Assembly: GCA_025356055.1 (NCBI GenBank)
Contig: JANXUU010000009.1
Coordinates: forward strand, 1 to 40,214
Length of the DNA: 40,214 bases
Reading direction: 5' to 3'
From: Sphingomonas sp.
GTDB taxonomy: Bacteria > Pseudomonadota > Alphaproteobacteria > Sphingomonadales > Sphingomonadaceae
The position numbers and the translations under genes are program-made. The notes beneath the pieces were generated by a model. It did not search any database and was not told the DNA's origin. It saw only the letters and a program-made list of their open reading frames with translations. Below, piece by piece: positions 15,047 to 24,903 of this stretch. Each line of letters begins with the position of its first letter. The stretch's first letter is position 1.

Positions 15047-16849
15047 TCAGTTTCCCGGCTTGGGACCGGCTTTAGGGCCATCGACAACCCGCCGGATCGA
15101 CAACTCCTTGAGCTGGCGGTCGCTGACCGGCGCGGGGGCGTTCATCATGAGGTCCTCGGCCTTTTGCGTCATCGGGAAGAGGATGACTTCGCGAATGTTG
15201 GGCTCGTCGGCGAGCAGCATGACAATGCGATCGATGCCGGGAGCCGAGCCGCCGTGCGGGGGCGCGCCATATTTGAATGCGCCGATCATACCGGGGAAAT
15301 TCGTGTCGACTTCCTCGCGGGTGTAACCGGTAATTTCGAACGCCTTATACATGATGTCCGGGCGGTGGTTGCGGATCGCGCCCGACGACAGTTCGACGCC
15401 GTTGCAGACGATGTCATACTGCCACGCGAGGATGTCGAGCGGGTCCTTGGTTTCAAGCGCTTCCAACTCCCCCTGCGGCATCGAGAAGGGATTGTGGGAA
15501 AAGTCGACCTTCTTCGCCTCCTCGTCATATTCGAACATCGGGAAGTCGACGATCCAGCAGAATTTGAACGAGCCTTGCTCGATCAGCCCAAGCTGCTCAG
15601 CGACGCGGGTGCGCGCGAGGCCCGCCAACTTGGCGGCTTGCGCTTCAGGGCCGGCGGCGAAGAACAGGCCGTCGTCGGGGCCAAGGCCGAGCTCGGCGGC
15701 GAGCTTGTCCATGCCGTCGGTACCGTGGTTCTTGGCAATCGGACCGCCCCACTCGCCGCCCTTGCGTGTCGCATAGCCGAGGCCGGCATAGCCTTCGCCG
15801 CGCGCCCAGTCGTTCATCTCGTCGAAGAATTTGCGGCTCTTTTCGGCGGTGCCGGGCGCTGGCACGGCGCGCACCGCCAAGCCCTTTTCGACGAGGCCCG
15901 CGAACAGCCCAAAGCCCGATCCGACGAAGTGCGCGCCGACGTCGGCGATAAGGATCGGGTTGCGCAAATCGGGCTTGTCACTGCCGTATTTCAGCAGCGA
16001 TTCACGATAGGGAATGCGCGGGAATTCGCCCGCAGGCGTAACCGACTTGCCGTCGGCAAACTCGGCGAACAGGCCCGCAAGCACGGGCTCGATCGCGGCG
16101 AACACGTCGTCTTGCGTCACGAAGCTCATCTCGAAGTCGAGCTGGTAGAATTCGCCGGGCGAGCGGTCGGCGCGGGCGTCTTCATCACGAAAGCAGGGCG
16201 CGATCTGGAAATAGCGATCGAAGCCGGCGACCATCAGCAGCTGCTTGAACATCTGCGGCGCCTGCGGGAGCGCGTAGAATTTGCCGGGATGGACCCGCGA
16301 CGGGACCAGGTAATCGCGCGCGCCTTCGGGGCTGGACGCAGTCAGGATCGGGGTCTGGAATTCGAAGAAACCCTGATCGATCATGCGCTTGCGGATCGAG
16401 GCGATGACCGCCGAGCGAAGCATGATGTTCGCGTGGAGCCGCTCGCGGCGAAGGTCGAGGTAACGGTATTTGAGGCGGATATCCTCTGGATATTCGGCCT
16501 CGCCGGCGACCGGCATGGGGAGTTCGGCGGCGGCCGACTGGACTTCGACCTCGCGCGCAATGACCTCGATATCGCCGGTCGCGAGGCGGGCATTCACCGC
16601 GCCGCCCTCGCGCCCGACGACGTCGCCGGTGATCGTGACGACCGATTCGACGCGCAGCGAGTCGAGCAACGCCAGTGCCTCGCTCCCCGCCTTGCAGACA
16701 ATCTGGGTCAGGCCATAATGATCGCGCAAATCGACGAACAGCACCCCTCCATGATCGCGCTTGCGGTGGATCCAGCCCGACAGGCGCGCGGTCGATCCGA
16801 CGTCGGATGCGCGCAGCTGGGCGCAGGTGTGGGTTCGATAGGCGTGCAT
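15047..16849 (-). CDS. aspS: Aspartyl-tRNA synthetase
   Basis: A 600-residue class II synthetase charging tRNA-Asp. An N-terminal OB anticodon-binding domain (about 1-105, with [11 protein letters not shown]) precedes the catalytic core. Motif 2 is at [19 protein letters not shown], a GAD-type insertion sits in the middle (about 290-410), and motif 3 is at [19 protein letters not shown]. The ATG at 16849 (MHAYRTHTC) has a purine-rich GAAGAGAGAAAT just upstream and gives the normal length. It is divergent from rnd. Whether it also charges tRNA-Asn cannot be decided from sequence alone. Confidence 0.96.
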   Translation of the reverse strand: MHAYRTHTCAQLRASDVGSTARLSGWIHRKRDHGGVLFVDLRDHYGLTQIVCKAGSEALALLDSLRVESVVTITGDVVGREGGAVNARLATGDIEVIAREVEVQSAAAELPMPVAGEAEYPEDIRLKYRYLDLRRERLHANIMLRSAVIASIRKRMIDQGFFEFQTPILTASSPEGARDYLVPSRVHPGKFYALPQAPQMFKQLLMVAGFDRYFQIAPCFRDEDARADRSPGEFYQLDFEMSFVTQDDVFAAIEPVLAGLFAEFADGKSVTPAGEFPRIPYRESLLKYGSDKPDLRNPILIADVGAHFVGSGFGLFAGLVEKGLAVRAVPAPGTAEKSRKFFDEMNDWARGEGYAGLGYATRKGGEWGGPIAKNHGTDGMDKLAAELGLGPDDGLFFAAGPEAQAAKLAGLARTRVAEQLGLIEQGSFKFCWIVDFPMFEYDEEAKKVDFSHNPFSMPQGELEALETKDPLDILAWQYDIVCNGVELSSGAIRNHRPDIMYKAFEITGYTREEVDTNFPGMIGAFKYGAPPHGGSAPGIDRIVMLLADEPNIREVILFPMTQKAEDLMMNAPAPVSDRQLKELSIRRVVDGPKAGPKPGN

Positions 16850-16957
16850 ATTTCTCTCTTCGTCGGCCCGGCCGGACGGGGGCAAGCAAGGCACGGCGCT
16901 TTCCCTTCCCCTTCTCTTTTGTCAAGGCGGACAAGCCGGGCTATGGCCCCGTCCAAC

Positions 16958-18142
16958 ATGAAAATTCATCCCCTGATCGATACCAGCGCCGAGCTTGCCG
17001 CGCTGTGTGAGCGACTTTCCAAGCATGACTTCGTTGCCGTGGACACCGAGTTCATGCGCGAGAATACCTATTGGCCCGAGCTTTGCCTGCTGCAGATTGC
17101 GTCAGTCGAGGAGGCGGCCGCGATCGACCCGATGGCGAGCGCGCTCGACATGGCGCCGCTGCTCCACCTGCTGGTCGACAATCATGACGTGATGAAGGTG
17201 TTTCACGCCGGCGGGCAGGACCTCGAGATCATCTACACGCTGACGGGCAAGATGCCGGTGCCTTTGTTCGATACGCAAGTCGCGGCGATGGCATTGGGGC
17301 ATGGCGAGCAGATCGGTTATTCGAACCTGATCGAATCGATGCTCGGGCACAACCTCGACAAGGGCGCGCGATTTACCGACTGGAGCCGCCGGCCGCTCGA
17401 CAAGCGCCAGATCGATTATGCGATTGCCGACGTCACGCACCTTGCGGAGATTTTTCCGAAGATGGTGAGCAAGCTTCGCCGCAACGATCGCGGGGCGTGG
17501 CTCGACGAGGAAATGGAGCGACTGGCCGATCCGTCGAGCTTCGCGTTCGAACCTGACCAGGCGTGGAAGCGATTGAAGGCGCCGGGACGCAACCCGCAAG
17601 TGCTCGGCCGGCTGAAGGCGATCGCGGCTTGGCGCGAGATAGAAGCGCGCGGGAAAAACTTGCCCCGAGGACGGATCGTCAAGGACGAGACGCTAGGCGA
17701 GCTGGCGTCACACGCCCCCAAGGCTCAGGACGACCTCGGCAAGGTGCGGGGGCTGTCGGCGGGGTGGCGCAACAATGATATTGGTGCACGGCTGATGATG
17801 GCAATCGGCAATGCGCGGCCGTTGGAGGCAGACGAAATGCCGTCGCGCGACCCCAATCGGCCGGGGCTGACCAAGGATGCAGCGCTCGTCAGTGACTTGC
17901 TCAAGCTACTGCTCAAGATCCGCTCAAAGGAAACCGGGGTAGCGTCCAAGCTGATCGCCCGTTCGGATGAGTTGGAGGCGCTGGCGGCGGGCGTCCGCAA
18001 GGATTTGCACATCCTGTCGGGCTGGCGGTTCGAGGAATTCGGGCGGGACGCGCTTGATCTCGTCGAAGGGCGGCTGGCGTTCGCAACCGAGCACGGCAAG
18101 TTGAAGATGACGCGAACGATTGCCGAGCCCGACCCCCTCTGA
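16958..18142 (+). CDS. rnd: Ribonuclease D
   Basis: A 394-residue 3'-5' exoribonuclease involved in tRNA 3' maturation. The DEDD exonuclease domain spans about 1-200, with VDTEFMREN (D, E), FHAGGQDLEII (D) and YAIADVTHL (D, with H where DEDDy enzymes have Y). An HRDC domain (about 208-285) and a C-terminal helical domain follow. The ATG at 16958 (MKIHPLI) matches the usual N-terminus; an ATG at 16943 is possible and has slightly better purine content upstream. It is convergent with ppx with only 22 nt between stops. Confidence 0.94.
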   Translation: MKIHPLIDTSAELAALCERLSKHDFVAVDTEFMRENTYWPELCLLQIASVEEAAAIDPMASALDMAPLLHLLVDNHDVMKVFHAGGQDLEIIYTLTGKMPVPLFDTQVAAMALGHGEQIGYSNLIESMLGHNLDKGARFTDWSRRPLDKRQIDYAIADVTHLAEIFPKMVSKLRRNDRGAWLDEEMERLADPSSFAFEPDQAWKRLKAPGRNPQVLGRLKAIAAWREIEARGKNLPRGRIVKDETLGELASHAPKAQDDLGKVRGLSAGWRNNDIGARLMMAIGNARPLEADEMPSRDPNRPGLTKDAALVSDLLKLLLKIRSKETGVASKLIARSDELEALAAGVRKDLHILSGWRFEEFGRDALDLVEGRLAFATEHGKLKMTRTIAEPDPL

Positions 18143-18164
18143 CTTGTTGATCCAGGCGTGACAA

Positions 18165-19637
18165 TTACCCGAATTTGACCAGATACTCGCGGCCGAGCGC
18201 GGTAGCGAGTTGCTTCAACCGGCGCTCGATCGCTTCCGCATAAAGCGCCTTGAACCGCGGCGAGATGGTCAGGGTTACGCGCCGGGGTGAGAGCTCAACG
18301 CGGGTCTTGCGGAGCAATGTTTCGGTGCCGCCCGACAGACGCTGGGCGAGGCGGATGGCGCGGCCCCAGGCGGCGGCGCGCTCGCTCTCGCCCTCGTGGA
18401 GCAGCGCCTCGAGCTTCTTGCTGAAGCCACCGTCGCCGCCGAACGCAGAGCAAAGCGCGCGCCCGAGCAGCGCCCGCCCATGGGCATCGATCCCGACCCA
18501 ATTGCCGTGCACAGCCAAGTCGACCGCGCGCTCGGCGCGGAAGTCGGGGTGGGCGTTCCAGGCTATGTCGGCGAGAAGGCAGGCGGTGAGGCGCAGACGG
18601 GTGTTGGCCAAGTTCTCGTCGGGAAACAACGGCGCGATCCACTGATCGAGCGAGGCGCCGTGGTCGCCGAACCGGCCCAATTGCTCACCGACATCGAGCG
18701 CGGCGGCGAGCAGCGGGTCTTCCTCGCGCACGGCCTGGCTGAGGTCGCGATAGAGCAGTCCCTCGCGCAGTCCGAAGGCCGATACAATCACCTTGCGGGG
18801 ACAAAGTTGGGCGGCCAGCGCTTCGAGCAGCGCCGCGGCGGGACCGAGAGTCGGCACCCGACTGCGCGAGACATTCGCCTTCTGCCTTAGCTCGTCGGGC
18901 GGCGTATCACGGAGGATAGTGCGCAGCTCGGCGATGCGTTCGGGAGTGAAGCGGTGCTGATGGACAATCGGCAAGGGATGGTTCGACAGTTTAAGGTCGA
19001 GCGCGGCAAGCGAGCGGAACGAGCCACCAACGAGGTAGAGGCCGTTGCCCCGCGCGGCGTCCTTGAGCTTGCCCTGGTCGAGCGCGGCAGCGATCTGGTC
19101 GGTCAACATCGGCAGGTTGGGGTCAACGCCCAACCTCAGCACGCCGAGCGGGAGTGATACTCCTTCCCCCGCCGCGCCGCGTGCGATCCCGATCAACTCA
19201 AGGCTGCCGCCGCCAAGATCGGCGACTATGCCTGTTGCACGAGGGATGGCGGAGATGACGCCGAGGCCCGAGAGTTCGGCTTCTTCGGCGCCTGAAAGTA
19301 GCCGTGGTTTCAACCCAAGCGCCGTGGCGCGATAAAGGAACTCGGCGCCGTTGGAGGCGTCGCGGACGGCGGCAGTAGCGACAGTGTGGAGCTTCCTGAG
19401 CCCCATTTCCTTCGCCAGCAGGCGGAAGCGGGCGAGGGCGACGAGCGTGTCCTCGACAGCTTTCTCGTCGAGCGCACCGTTTTTCGCGACGCCCTTGCCG
19501 AGCGCGGCCATGATCTTTTCATTGAACAGGGTCGATGGAACGCGCGGGCTCCCGCCGAACGCGACGAAACGGACAGAATTCGAGCCGATATCAATGATTC
19601 CTACCGGGCCGAGCGAACTGGTTAGACGTGGCCGCAT
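18165..19637 (-). CDS. ppx: Exopolyphosphatase (Ppx/GppA family)
   Basis: A 490-residue actin-fold phosphatase that hydrolyses polyphosphate (or pppGpp in GppA). Seen: IDIGSNSVRFVAF (phosphate loop 1), VATAAVRDASNG, ADLGGGSLEL (phosphate loop 2), PLGVLRLG and a C-terminal HD-like helical region. Ppx and GppA activities cannot be told apart from sequence, but the gene directly follows ppk1, with TGATG coupling at 19639-19635. This makes polyphosphate turnover the likely role. Confidence 0.92.
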   Translation of the reverse strand: MRPRLTSSLGPVGIIDIGSNSVRFVAFGGSPRVPSTLFNEKIMAALGKGVAKNGALDEKAVEDTLVALARFRLLAKEMGLRKLHTVATAAVRDASNGAEFLYRATALGLKPRLLSGAEEAELSGLGVISAIPRATGIVADLGGGSLELIGIARGAAGEGVSLPLGVLRLGVDPNLPMLTDQIAAALDQGKLKDAARGNGLYLVGGSFRSLAALDLKLSNHPLPIVHQHRFTPERIAELRTILRDTPPDELRQKANVSRSRVPTLGPAAALLEALAAQLCPRKVIVSAFGLREGLLYRDLSQAVREEDPLLAAALDVGEQLGRFGDHGASLDQWIAPLFPDENLANTRLRLTACLLADIAWNAHPDFRAERAVDLAVHGNWVGIDAHGRALLGRALCSAFGGDGGFSKKLEALLHEGESERAAAWGRAIRLAQRLSGGTETLLRKTRVELSPRRVTLTISPRFKALYAEAIERRLKQLATALGREYLVKFG

Positions 19638-21775
19638 CAGCCGCGCTGGGTCAGGCGGAGCTTGGGCACGGCCTTGCCACCGAGCGCGGCGCCGCGACCC
19701 GACAGGCTGGGATTGGTCATGAAATAATGGTGAAGGTTGAACGGCCGCTTGCCCGGCTTGACACGGATGTACGTGCCCGACGGATCTAGCGTCCAGCTTT
19801 GCTCATTGTCGATGAGGTTGGCGAGCATGACTTGATCGAGCACCTGCGCGTGGACGGTGGCGTTTTCCAATGGCATCATGAACTCGACACGACGGTCGAA
19901 GTTGCGCGGCATCCAGTCCGCCGACGAGATATAAACGCGTGCCTTGGGGCTCGGCAGCCGCGCGCCGTTGGCGAACACCCAGATGCGGCTATGCTCAAGA
20001 AAGCGGCCAACGATCGACTTGACGCGGATCCGCGACGACAGACCCGCGATCCCGGGGCGGAGGCAGCAGACTCCCCGGATAATGAGGTCGATCGAGACGC
20101 CGGCCTCGCTCGCCTCGTAGAGCTTGTCGATGATGATACGATCGACGAGGCTGTTCATCTTGGCCCACAGCGCGGCGGGCCGGCCTTCGCCTGCGTTAAC
20201 GATTTCGGTGTCGATCAACGCACAGATTTTCTCGCGCATATATTTTGGTGAGAGGGTCAGCAGCTCAAGTCCCTTCGGCGGGACGTAGCCGGTGATGAAA
20301 TTGAACAATTTCGCAGCATCTCGCGCGGCACGGCGACTGGCGGTGAAGAAGCTCAGGTCGGTGTAGATCCGCGCCGTGGTTGGATGGTAATTGCCCGTGC
20401 CAAAGTGGCAGTAAGTACGCATCGTCCCGCCTTCCCGGCGAAAGACCATTGAGACTTTGGCGTGGGTCTTCCACTCGACGAAACCATAAATAACCTGCAC
20501 GCCGGCGCGCTCGAGCCGACTTGCCCACAAAAGATTCTGCTCCTCGTCGAAGCGGGCTTTGAGCTCGACCACCGCAGTAACCGACTTGCCGGCTTCGGCG
20601 GCGGCGACGAGCGCGTCGATGATCGCCGACTGTTTGCCGGCGCGGTAAAGCGTCTGCTTGATCGCGACGACATCGGGGTCTTCGGCTGCCTGGCGGAGGA
20701 AGGCGACCACGACTTCGAAGCTTTCATAGGGATGGTGGACGACAAAGTCCTTGGCCCGGATCGCGGCAAAACAGTCGCCATTATGTTCCATGACCCGCTC
20801 GGGAAAGCGGGGGCTGTAGGGGTGGAATTTGAGGTCGGGGCGGTCGGCCTCGACCAGCTGTGCCAAATCAGCGACGCCGATGAAGCCAGCGGATTCGGCG
20901 ACCAGCGCGACTTCAGCGTGAAGCCCGTTGCGGACCATCGCCTCGAGATCGTCGGGGGTGTCGGCAAGAAATTCAAGGCGGATGACCCGGCCACGGCGAC
21001 GGCGCTTGATCGCGGTGCGGAAGTAGCGGACCAGGTCCTCGGCCTCTTCCTCGACCTCGATGTCGCTATCGCGCAGCACGCGGAACGCGCCGCTGCCGAG
21101 CACGATAAAGCCCGGGAAGAGCAGGTCGAACTGGTCGCGAATGAGCGAGTCGAGCGCAATGTAGCGGAACGCCGCGCCAGGCAGGCGGATGAACCGCGGC
21201 AGCGTCTGGGGGATCATCAGCAATTCAGTGACGGGCTCGCGCTCGACCGGAGTTTCCAGGCTGAAGACGAGGCTGAACGTGCCGTTGGGAATGTGCGGGA
21301 AGGGATGCGATGGGTCGATCGCCTGCGGGGTCAACACAGGCAGGATCTGCTCGCGGAAATGCTTGTCGAGCCAGTCGCGCTCGTCATGGGCCAGCTCCTC
21401 CACCGCAAGAACGTCAAAATCGCATTCGGCGAGGCATTCTCGAAGGACGATCCACTCCTTTTGCTGGGCAACGACCAGCGCGTCGGCCTCCTCGGCGATC
21501 GCACTCAGCTGTTGGGTCGGCGTGCGGCCGTCGGTGGATTTCTCTTCGACTCCGAGCAGCTGCTGACCCTTGAGCCCGGCGACGCGGGTCATGAAGAATT
21601 CGTCGAGGTTGGAACCCGAGATCGACAGGAAGCGAAGCCGCTCGAGAAGCGGATGCGCAAGGTTTTCCGCCTCTTCGAGCACGCGGCGATTGAACCCGAG
21701 CCACGACAACTCGCGGTTGAAGAAACGCTCGGGGCCGAGCATCGCGACCGGCGCACCGTCTTCGCGCGCGCTCAA
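19637..21775 (-). CDS. ppk1: Polyphosphate kinase 1
   Basis: A 712-residue enzyme that reversibly makes polyphosphate from ATP. It has an N-terminal domain with RFFNRELSWLGFN and SGSNLDEFFMTRVAGL, a middle domain, and two phospholipase-D-like catalytic domains with the phospho-acceptor histidine H438 in WKTHAKVSM. A second conserved histidine lies in FLEHSRIW, and FGTGNYHPTTARIYTD is also present. The TTG start at 21775 overlaps the hdaA stop (TTGA) and has GAAGGGCAGG upstream. An ATG at 21742 (MLGPERFF) is a shorter alternative lacking a clear Shine-Dalgarno. It forms an operon with hdaA upstream and ppx downstream. Confidence 0.95.
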   Translation of the reverse strand: MSAREDGAPVAMLGPERFFNRELSWLGFNRRVLEEAENLAHPLLERLRFLSISGSNLDEFFMTRVAGLKGQQLLGVEEKSTDGRTPTQQLSAIAEEADALVVAQQKEWIVLRECLAECDFDVLAVEELAHDERDWLDKHFREQILPVLTPQAIDPSHPFPHIPNGTFSLVFSLETPVEREPVTELLMIPQTLPRFIRLPGAAFRYIALDSLIRDQFDLLFPGFIVLGSGAFRVLRDSDIEVEEEAEDLVRYFRTAIKRRRRGRVIRLEFLADTPDDLEAMVRNGLHAEVALVAESAGFIGVADLAQLVEADRPDLKFHPYSPRFPERVMEHNGDCFAAIRAKDFVVHHPYESFEVVVAFLRQAAEDPDVVAIKQTLYRAGKQSAIIDALVAAAEAGKSVTAVVELKARFDEEQNLLWASRLERAGVQVIYGFVEWKTHAKVSMVFRREGGTMRTYCHFGTGNYHPTTARIYTDLSFFTASRRAARDAAKLFNFITGYVPPKGLELLTLSPKYMREKICALIDTEIVNAGEGRPAALWAKMNSLVDRIIIDKLYEASEAGVSIDLIIRGVCCLRPGIAGLSSRIRVKSIVGRFLEHSRIWVFANGARLPSPKARVYISSADWMPRNFDRRVEFMMPLENATVHAQVLDQVMLANLIDNEQSWTLDPSGTYIRVKPGKRPFNLHHYFMTNPSLSGRGAALGGKAVPKLRLTQRG

Positions 21776-22401
21776 GCTGCCTGCCCTTCGGCGGTGAGAC
21801 CGGCCTGCGCTAACGCGCGGCGGATGATGGGCAAGGTCAGTCGAGAGCGCTCGGAGATGGCGAAGCGATCGACTGCCTCGACCACCCGCTCGGCGGTAAA
21901 GTAGCTGCGCTCGACCCGGCTGGCGACATAGGCCATTGCTTCGGGCGGAAGATAAAGGCCGCGGTCGGCGAACAACAGCTGCACGATGCCAGCGAACAGC
22001 TTGTCGTCAGGCTGGGCGATTGTCGTCACTGGAGTGATGGCAAGTCGGGTGCGCAGGTCGGGCAGCTTGATCGTCCACGATGGCGGCACGTTGTCGGCGA
22101 CAATCACGATCGGGCGCCCGCTGTCCTGAGCAGCATTCCAAGCGTGAAAGATGGTTTCCTCGTCATGTTCCTCGGCATTGTCGAACAGCCTGCCCTTGAC
22201 CCGGTGGACGAAGTGGCGAGCGAGCAGCGATCGGCCAGAACGGCGCGGGCCGGTGAGGATCGTCGCCTTGACCGGCCATGTCGACCAGCTGCGAAAATGG
22301 TCGAACGCCGTGTGGTTGGCTTCGCCCAGGATGAAGCGCTCAGCGTCCCCGGCCTGGGGCCAGTCGAGCGGGAGCGCGATCTGGTCGGGGCCGCGGGTCA
22401 T
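21772..22401 (-). CDS. hdaA: DnaA-related replication regulator HdaA
   Basis: A 209-residue AAA+ protein like domain III of DnaA; Hda proteins bind the DNA clamp and promote conversion of DnaA-ATP to DnaA-ADP. The N-terminal QIALPLDWP contains a clamp-binding-like QxxLPL motif. The P-loop is GPRRSGRS, with arginine in place of the usual lysine, and the Walker B region IVIVADN lacks the standard DE pair. The start at 22401 overlaps the preceding gene by ATGA, and the stop overlaps ppk1. The C-terminal helical region (about 150-205) has VERSYFTAERVVEAVDRFA, as in DnaA/Hda. Confidence 0.9.
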   Translation of the reverse strand: MTRGPDQIALPLDWPQAGDAERFILGEANHTAFDHFRSWSTWPVKATILTGPRRSGRSLLARHFVHRVKGRLFDNAEEHDEETIFHAWNAAQDSGRPIVIVADNVPPSWTIKLPDLRTRLAITPVTTIAQPDDKLFAGIVQLLFADRGLYLPPEAMAYVASRVERSYFTAERVVEAVDRFAISERSRLTLPIIRRALAQAGLTAEGQAA

Positions 22402-23669
22402 GGACGGGTGGGCGGCGGTTTGACAGTCGGCGCCAGCGGGTCGGCGCGGGGTTGCGGAGATGGCGAGGAAGCGGCGGCGGCGGCGCGCGACAGGCGCAGC
22501 TGGCCGCCCTCGTAATCGACGCCCCAACCGCGCGCCATCAGCGCTGCACGCAACGCCGACACGTCGCCGTGATAAGTTGCGACGATGCTGCTTGTGCCGC
22601 CGATCGCGATGCTGCTCTCGCTGACTACATCGACCCCGCTGACAGCGCGCACGCTGGCGAGGGCGGCTGCCAGCGACGCGCCGTCGGGGGTGGAGACAAG
22701 CAGCTGATAGGCCTGCGCGGGCTGGTCGTTGCCGGTCGTTACGGCCTCGTCAGGGAGGAGTTCCGGGGGCGGCGGCGGCGGCGGCGGGTCGAGTGAGGAA
22801 TCGCGGTTGAGCTGCCCGCCGTTAAGCGCGACCGTGAACAGCTGATCCATCTGCTGCACCCCCTTGTTCATCAGCGGCTGGAGGTCACCGCCATCCCGGT
22901 CGTGGATGTCAAAGCTGCCGACGATTGCGCCGTCGGGCCCATGTCGGGCGGTAAAATGGGCACTCGCCGGCCCCCCCGGATAGAGTCGGCGAAGCCGCAC
23001 CTCGGCGACGAGAATATCCGACGCACCATAGGTTTCGAGAATGTTGCGCCACCAGGCGCGGCCCGGCCGATCGACCTGAGCGGCATTGATCAGCAGCGGG
23101 TCGGCGCCAAGCCCGGAGGGACGGACATAATCGATCGCGCTGGTCGAGGTTTTGAACGAGGCCCAGGCGCGCTGCCACGCATTGCGCGTCTCGACGCTGG
23201 TCAGGGTGCCGGCCGTAAGCATCACCGGGATCAGCAGCATCGGTGCGGATCGGCGCAAGTCGCCCGCCATCCCGACCAACTCGGCCGAGCGTGAACGGTC
23301 AAACATCACGCCGAGATCGGCGATGTATCGGCCAGGACCGATCTGCTCCTTTTCGACGGCAATCGAGCTGACGAGCCCGTCGAGGGTCGCATCGTCGACT
23401 GCAGGAGCCTGATCGGGACCCGCGTTGTTCGTCTTGGCCCACAGCAATTTGAAGCCGATACGCTGCGCCGCGCGCCACCCGGCATAGCGCGCTGCCTCGG
23501 CCGTCTCGCCACCGACATCGACATGAATTCCCGACACTTCGACCAAGCCCGAACTGTCGATGGGAAGGATGCCGCGGTCGCCGCTCTCCAGTTGCGCGAC
23601 CAGCGCGCTGCCAAAGCCGGCGATGGCGAGCATGGTGGCGAACAGGACGGAGGGGCGGCGCAAGTGCAT
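22398..23669 (-). CDS. Exported DUF2066-like protein
   Basis: A 423-residue protein with a probable signal peptide or anchor (MHLRRPSVLFATMLAIAGFG), a domain resembling DUF2066 (about 40-285, with RYIADLGVMFDRSRSAEL and LLIPVMLTAGTLTSVETRN), a run of eight prolines (about 295-302) and a second small domain (about 320-395). A proline-rich tail ends the protein. No function is established for the family. It lies between purM and hda, as DUF2066 genes do in some gammaproteobacteria (recalled synteny), and overlaps hdaA by 4 nt (ATGA). The ATG at 23669 is preferred over a TTG at 23690. Confidence 0.75.
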   Translation of the reverse strand: MHLRRPSVLFATMLAIAGFGSALVAQLESGDRGILPIDSSGLVEVSGIHVDVGGETAEAARYAGWRAAQRIGFKLLWAKTNNAGPDQAPAVDDATLDGLVSSIAVEKEQIGPGRYIADLGVMFDRSRSAELVGMAGDLRRSAPMLLIPVMLTAGTLTSVETRNAWQRAWASFKTSTSAIDYVRPSGLGADPLLINAAQVDRPGRAWWRNILETYGASDILVAEVRLRRLYPGGPASAHFTARHGPDGAIVGSFDIHDRDGGDLQPLMNKGVQQMDQLFTVALNGGQLNRDSSLDPPPPPPPPELLPDEAVTTGNDQPAQAYQLLVSTPDGASLAAALASVRAVSGVDVVSESSIAIGGTSSIVATYHGDVSALRAALMARGWGVDYEGGQLRLSRAAAAASSPSPQPRADPLAPTVKPPPTRP

Positions 23670-23800
23670 CGCCGAGGCTTTTGGCGACAAGCGCGTAGAA
23701 ATCCAAGCCTGTTATGGTGTCTGGCTAAGTTGCCGGGTCGCGCCGCCAGGCAAAGCGCGAGCGCTTTCCCCGACGACGATCAGCCACTAAGGCATCGCGC

Positions 23801-24895
23801 ATGACGCAAAAGCCCCTCTCTTATGCCGACGCCGGCGTGTCGATTGCTGCTGGCAATGCGCTGGTGAAGGCGATCGGGCCGCTGGCGAAATCGACCCGGC
23901 GGCCGGGGGCGGACGCGGAGCTTGGCGGATTTGGCGGATTCTTCGACCTGAAGGCGGCGGGGTATCGCGATCCGCTGCTGGTCGCTGCGAATGACGGTGT
24001 CGGGACCAAGCTCAAGCTTGCCATCGAGATGGGACGGCATGACGGGGTCGGCATCGATCTCGTCGCGATGTGCGCCAACGACCTCATCGTGCAGGGTGCC
24101 GAGCCGCTGTTCTTCCTCGACTATTTCGCGACGGGCAAGCTCGACAATGACGTCGCGACGGCGGTGGTGGCGTCGATCGCCGATGGTTGCCGGCAGGCGG
24201 GCTGCGCGCTGATCGGCGGCGAGACGGCGGAAATGCCGGGAATGTATGCGTCAGGCGACTATGATTTAGCGGGCTTTTGCGTCGGGGCGGTCGAGCGGGG
24301 CCAGCAGTTGACCGGCGCCGACATCGCGCCGGGCGACGTCGTACTCGGGCTGGCGAGTTCGGGGGTACACTCGAACGGCTTCAGCCTGGTGCGGCGAATC
24401 ATCGCGCAGGAAGGGTGGCGGATCGATCGACCGGCGCGGTTCGATCCGGAGCGCTTGCTCGGTGACGCGCTGCTCGCGCCCACGCGGATTTATGTAAAAT
24501 CGATTCTTCCGGAGGTCCACGCAGGGCGGATCAAGGGGCTGGCGCATATCACCGGCGGCGGTTTGCTCGAAAATCTCCCGCGGGTGCTGCCCGACGGCCT
24601 TCATGGCAAAATCGACGCCGATGCATGGCCCCTCCCCCGGCTGTTTGCGCAGCTGCAGGCGGGCGGCAAGATCGAGCCCGGGGAAATGGCGCGGACGTTC
24701 AATTGCGGGGTCGGCATGGTCGTCATCGTGGCCGAAGAAGATGTTGCGGCAGTGACAGCCGGGTTAACCGCGTTTGGCGAGACGATCTTTCGCATCGGCA
24801 CGATCGAAGCGGGCGAACGGGGCTGCACGGTCAGCGGATCGGTCGAGACATGGAGCTCTCGCGAGGCGTGGTCCGCGACGCATGTCCATGGCTGA
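23801..24895 (+). CDS. purM: Phosphoribosylformylglycinamidine cyclo-ligase (AIR synthetase)
   Basis: A 364-residue enzyme for the fifth step of purine synthesis (FGAM + ATP to AIR). Seen: the N-terminal glycine-rich loop (GGFGGFFDL), [57 protein letters not shown] and [16 protein letters not shown], all family signatures. It is divergent from the DUF2066-like gene across 131 nt and followed 8 nt later by purN. Confidence 0.96.
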   Translation: MTQKPLSYADAGVSIAAGNALVKAIGPLAKSTRRPGADAELGGFGGFFDLKAAGYRDPLLVAANDGVGTKLKLAIEMGRHDGVGIDLVAMCANDLIVQGAEPLFFLDYFATGKLDNDVATAVVASIADGCRQAGCALIGGETAEMPGMYASGDYDLAGFCVGAVERGQQLTGADIAPGDVVLGLASSGVHSNGFSLVRRIIAQEGWRIDRPARFDPERLLGDALLAPTRIYVKSILPEVHAGRIKGLAHITGGGLLENLPRVLPDGLHGKIDADAWPLPRLFAQLQAGGKIEPGEMARTFNCGVGMVVIVAEEDVAAVTAGLTAFGETIFRIGTIEAGERGCTVSGSVETWSSREAWSATHVHG

Positions 24896-24903
24896 GATCT
24901 GGC

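Noticed and set aside
15164-16957. Very long open frame antisense to aspS, continuous with rnd
   Set aside because: It is in the rnd frame upstream of the rnd start. Codons mirror aspS on the other strand, there is no domain or Shine-Dalgarno, and GC-rich DNA commonly leaves such frames open.
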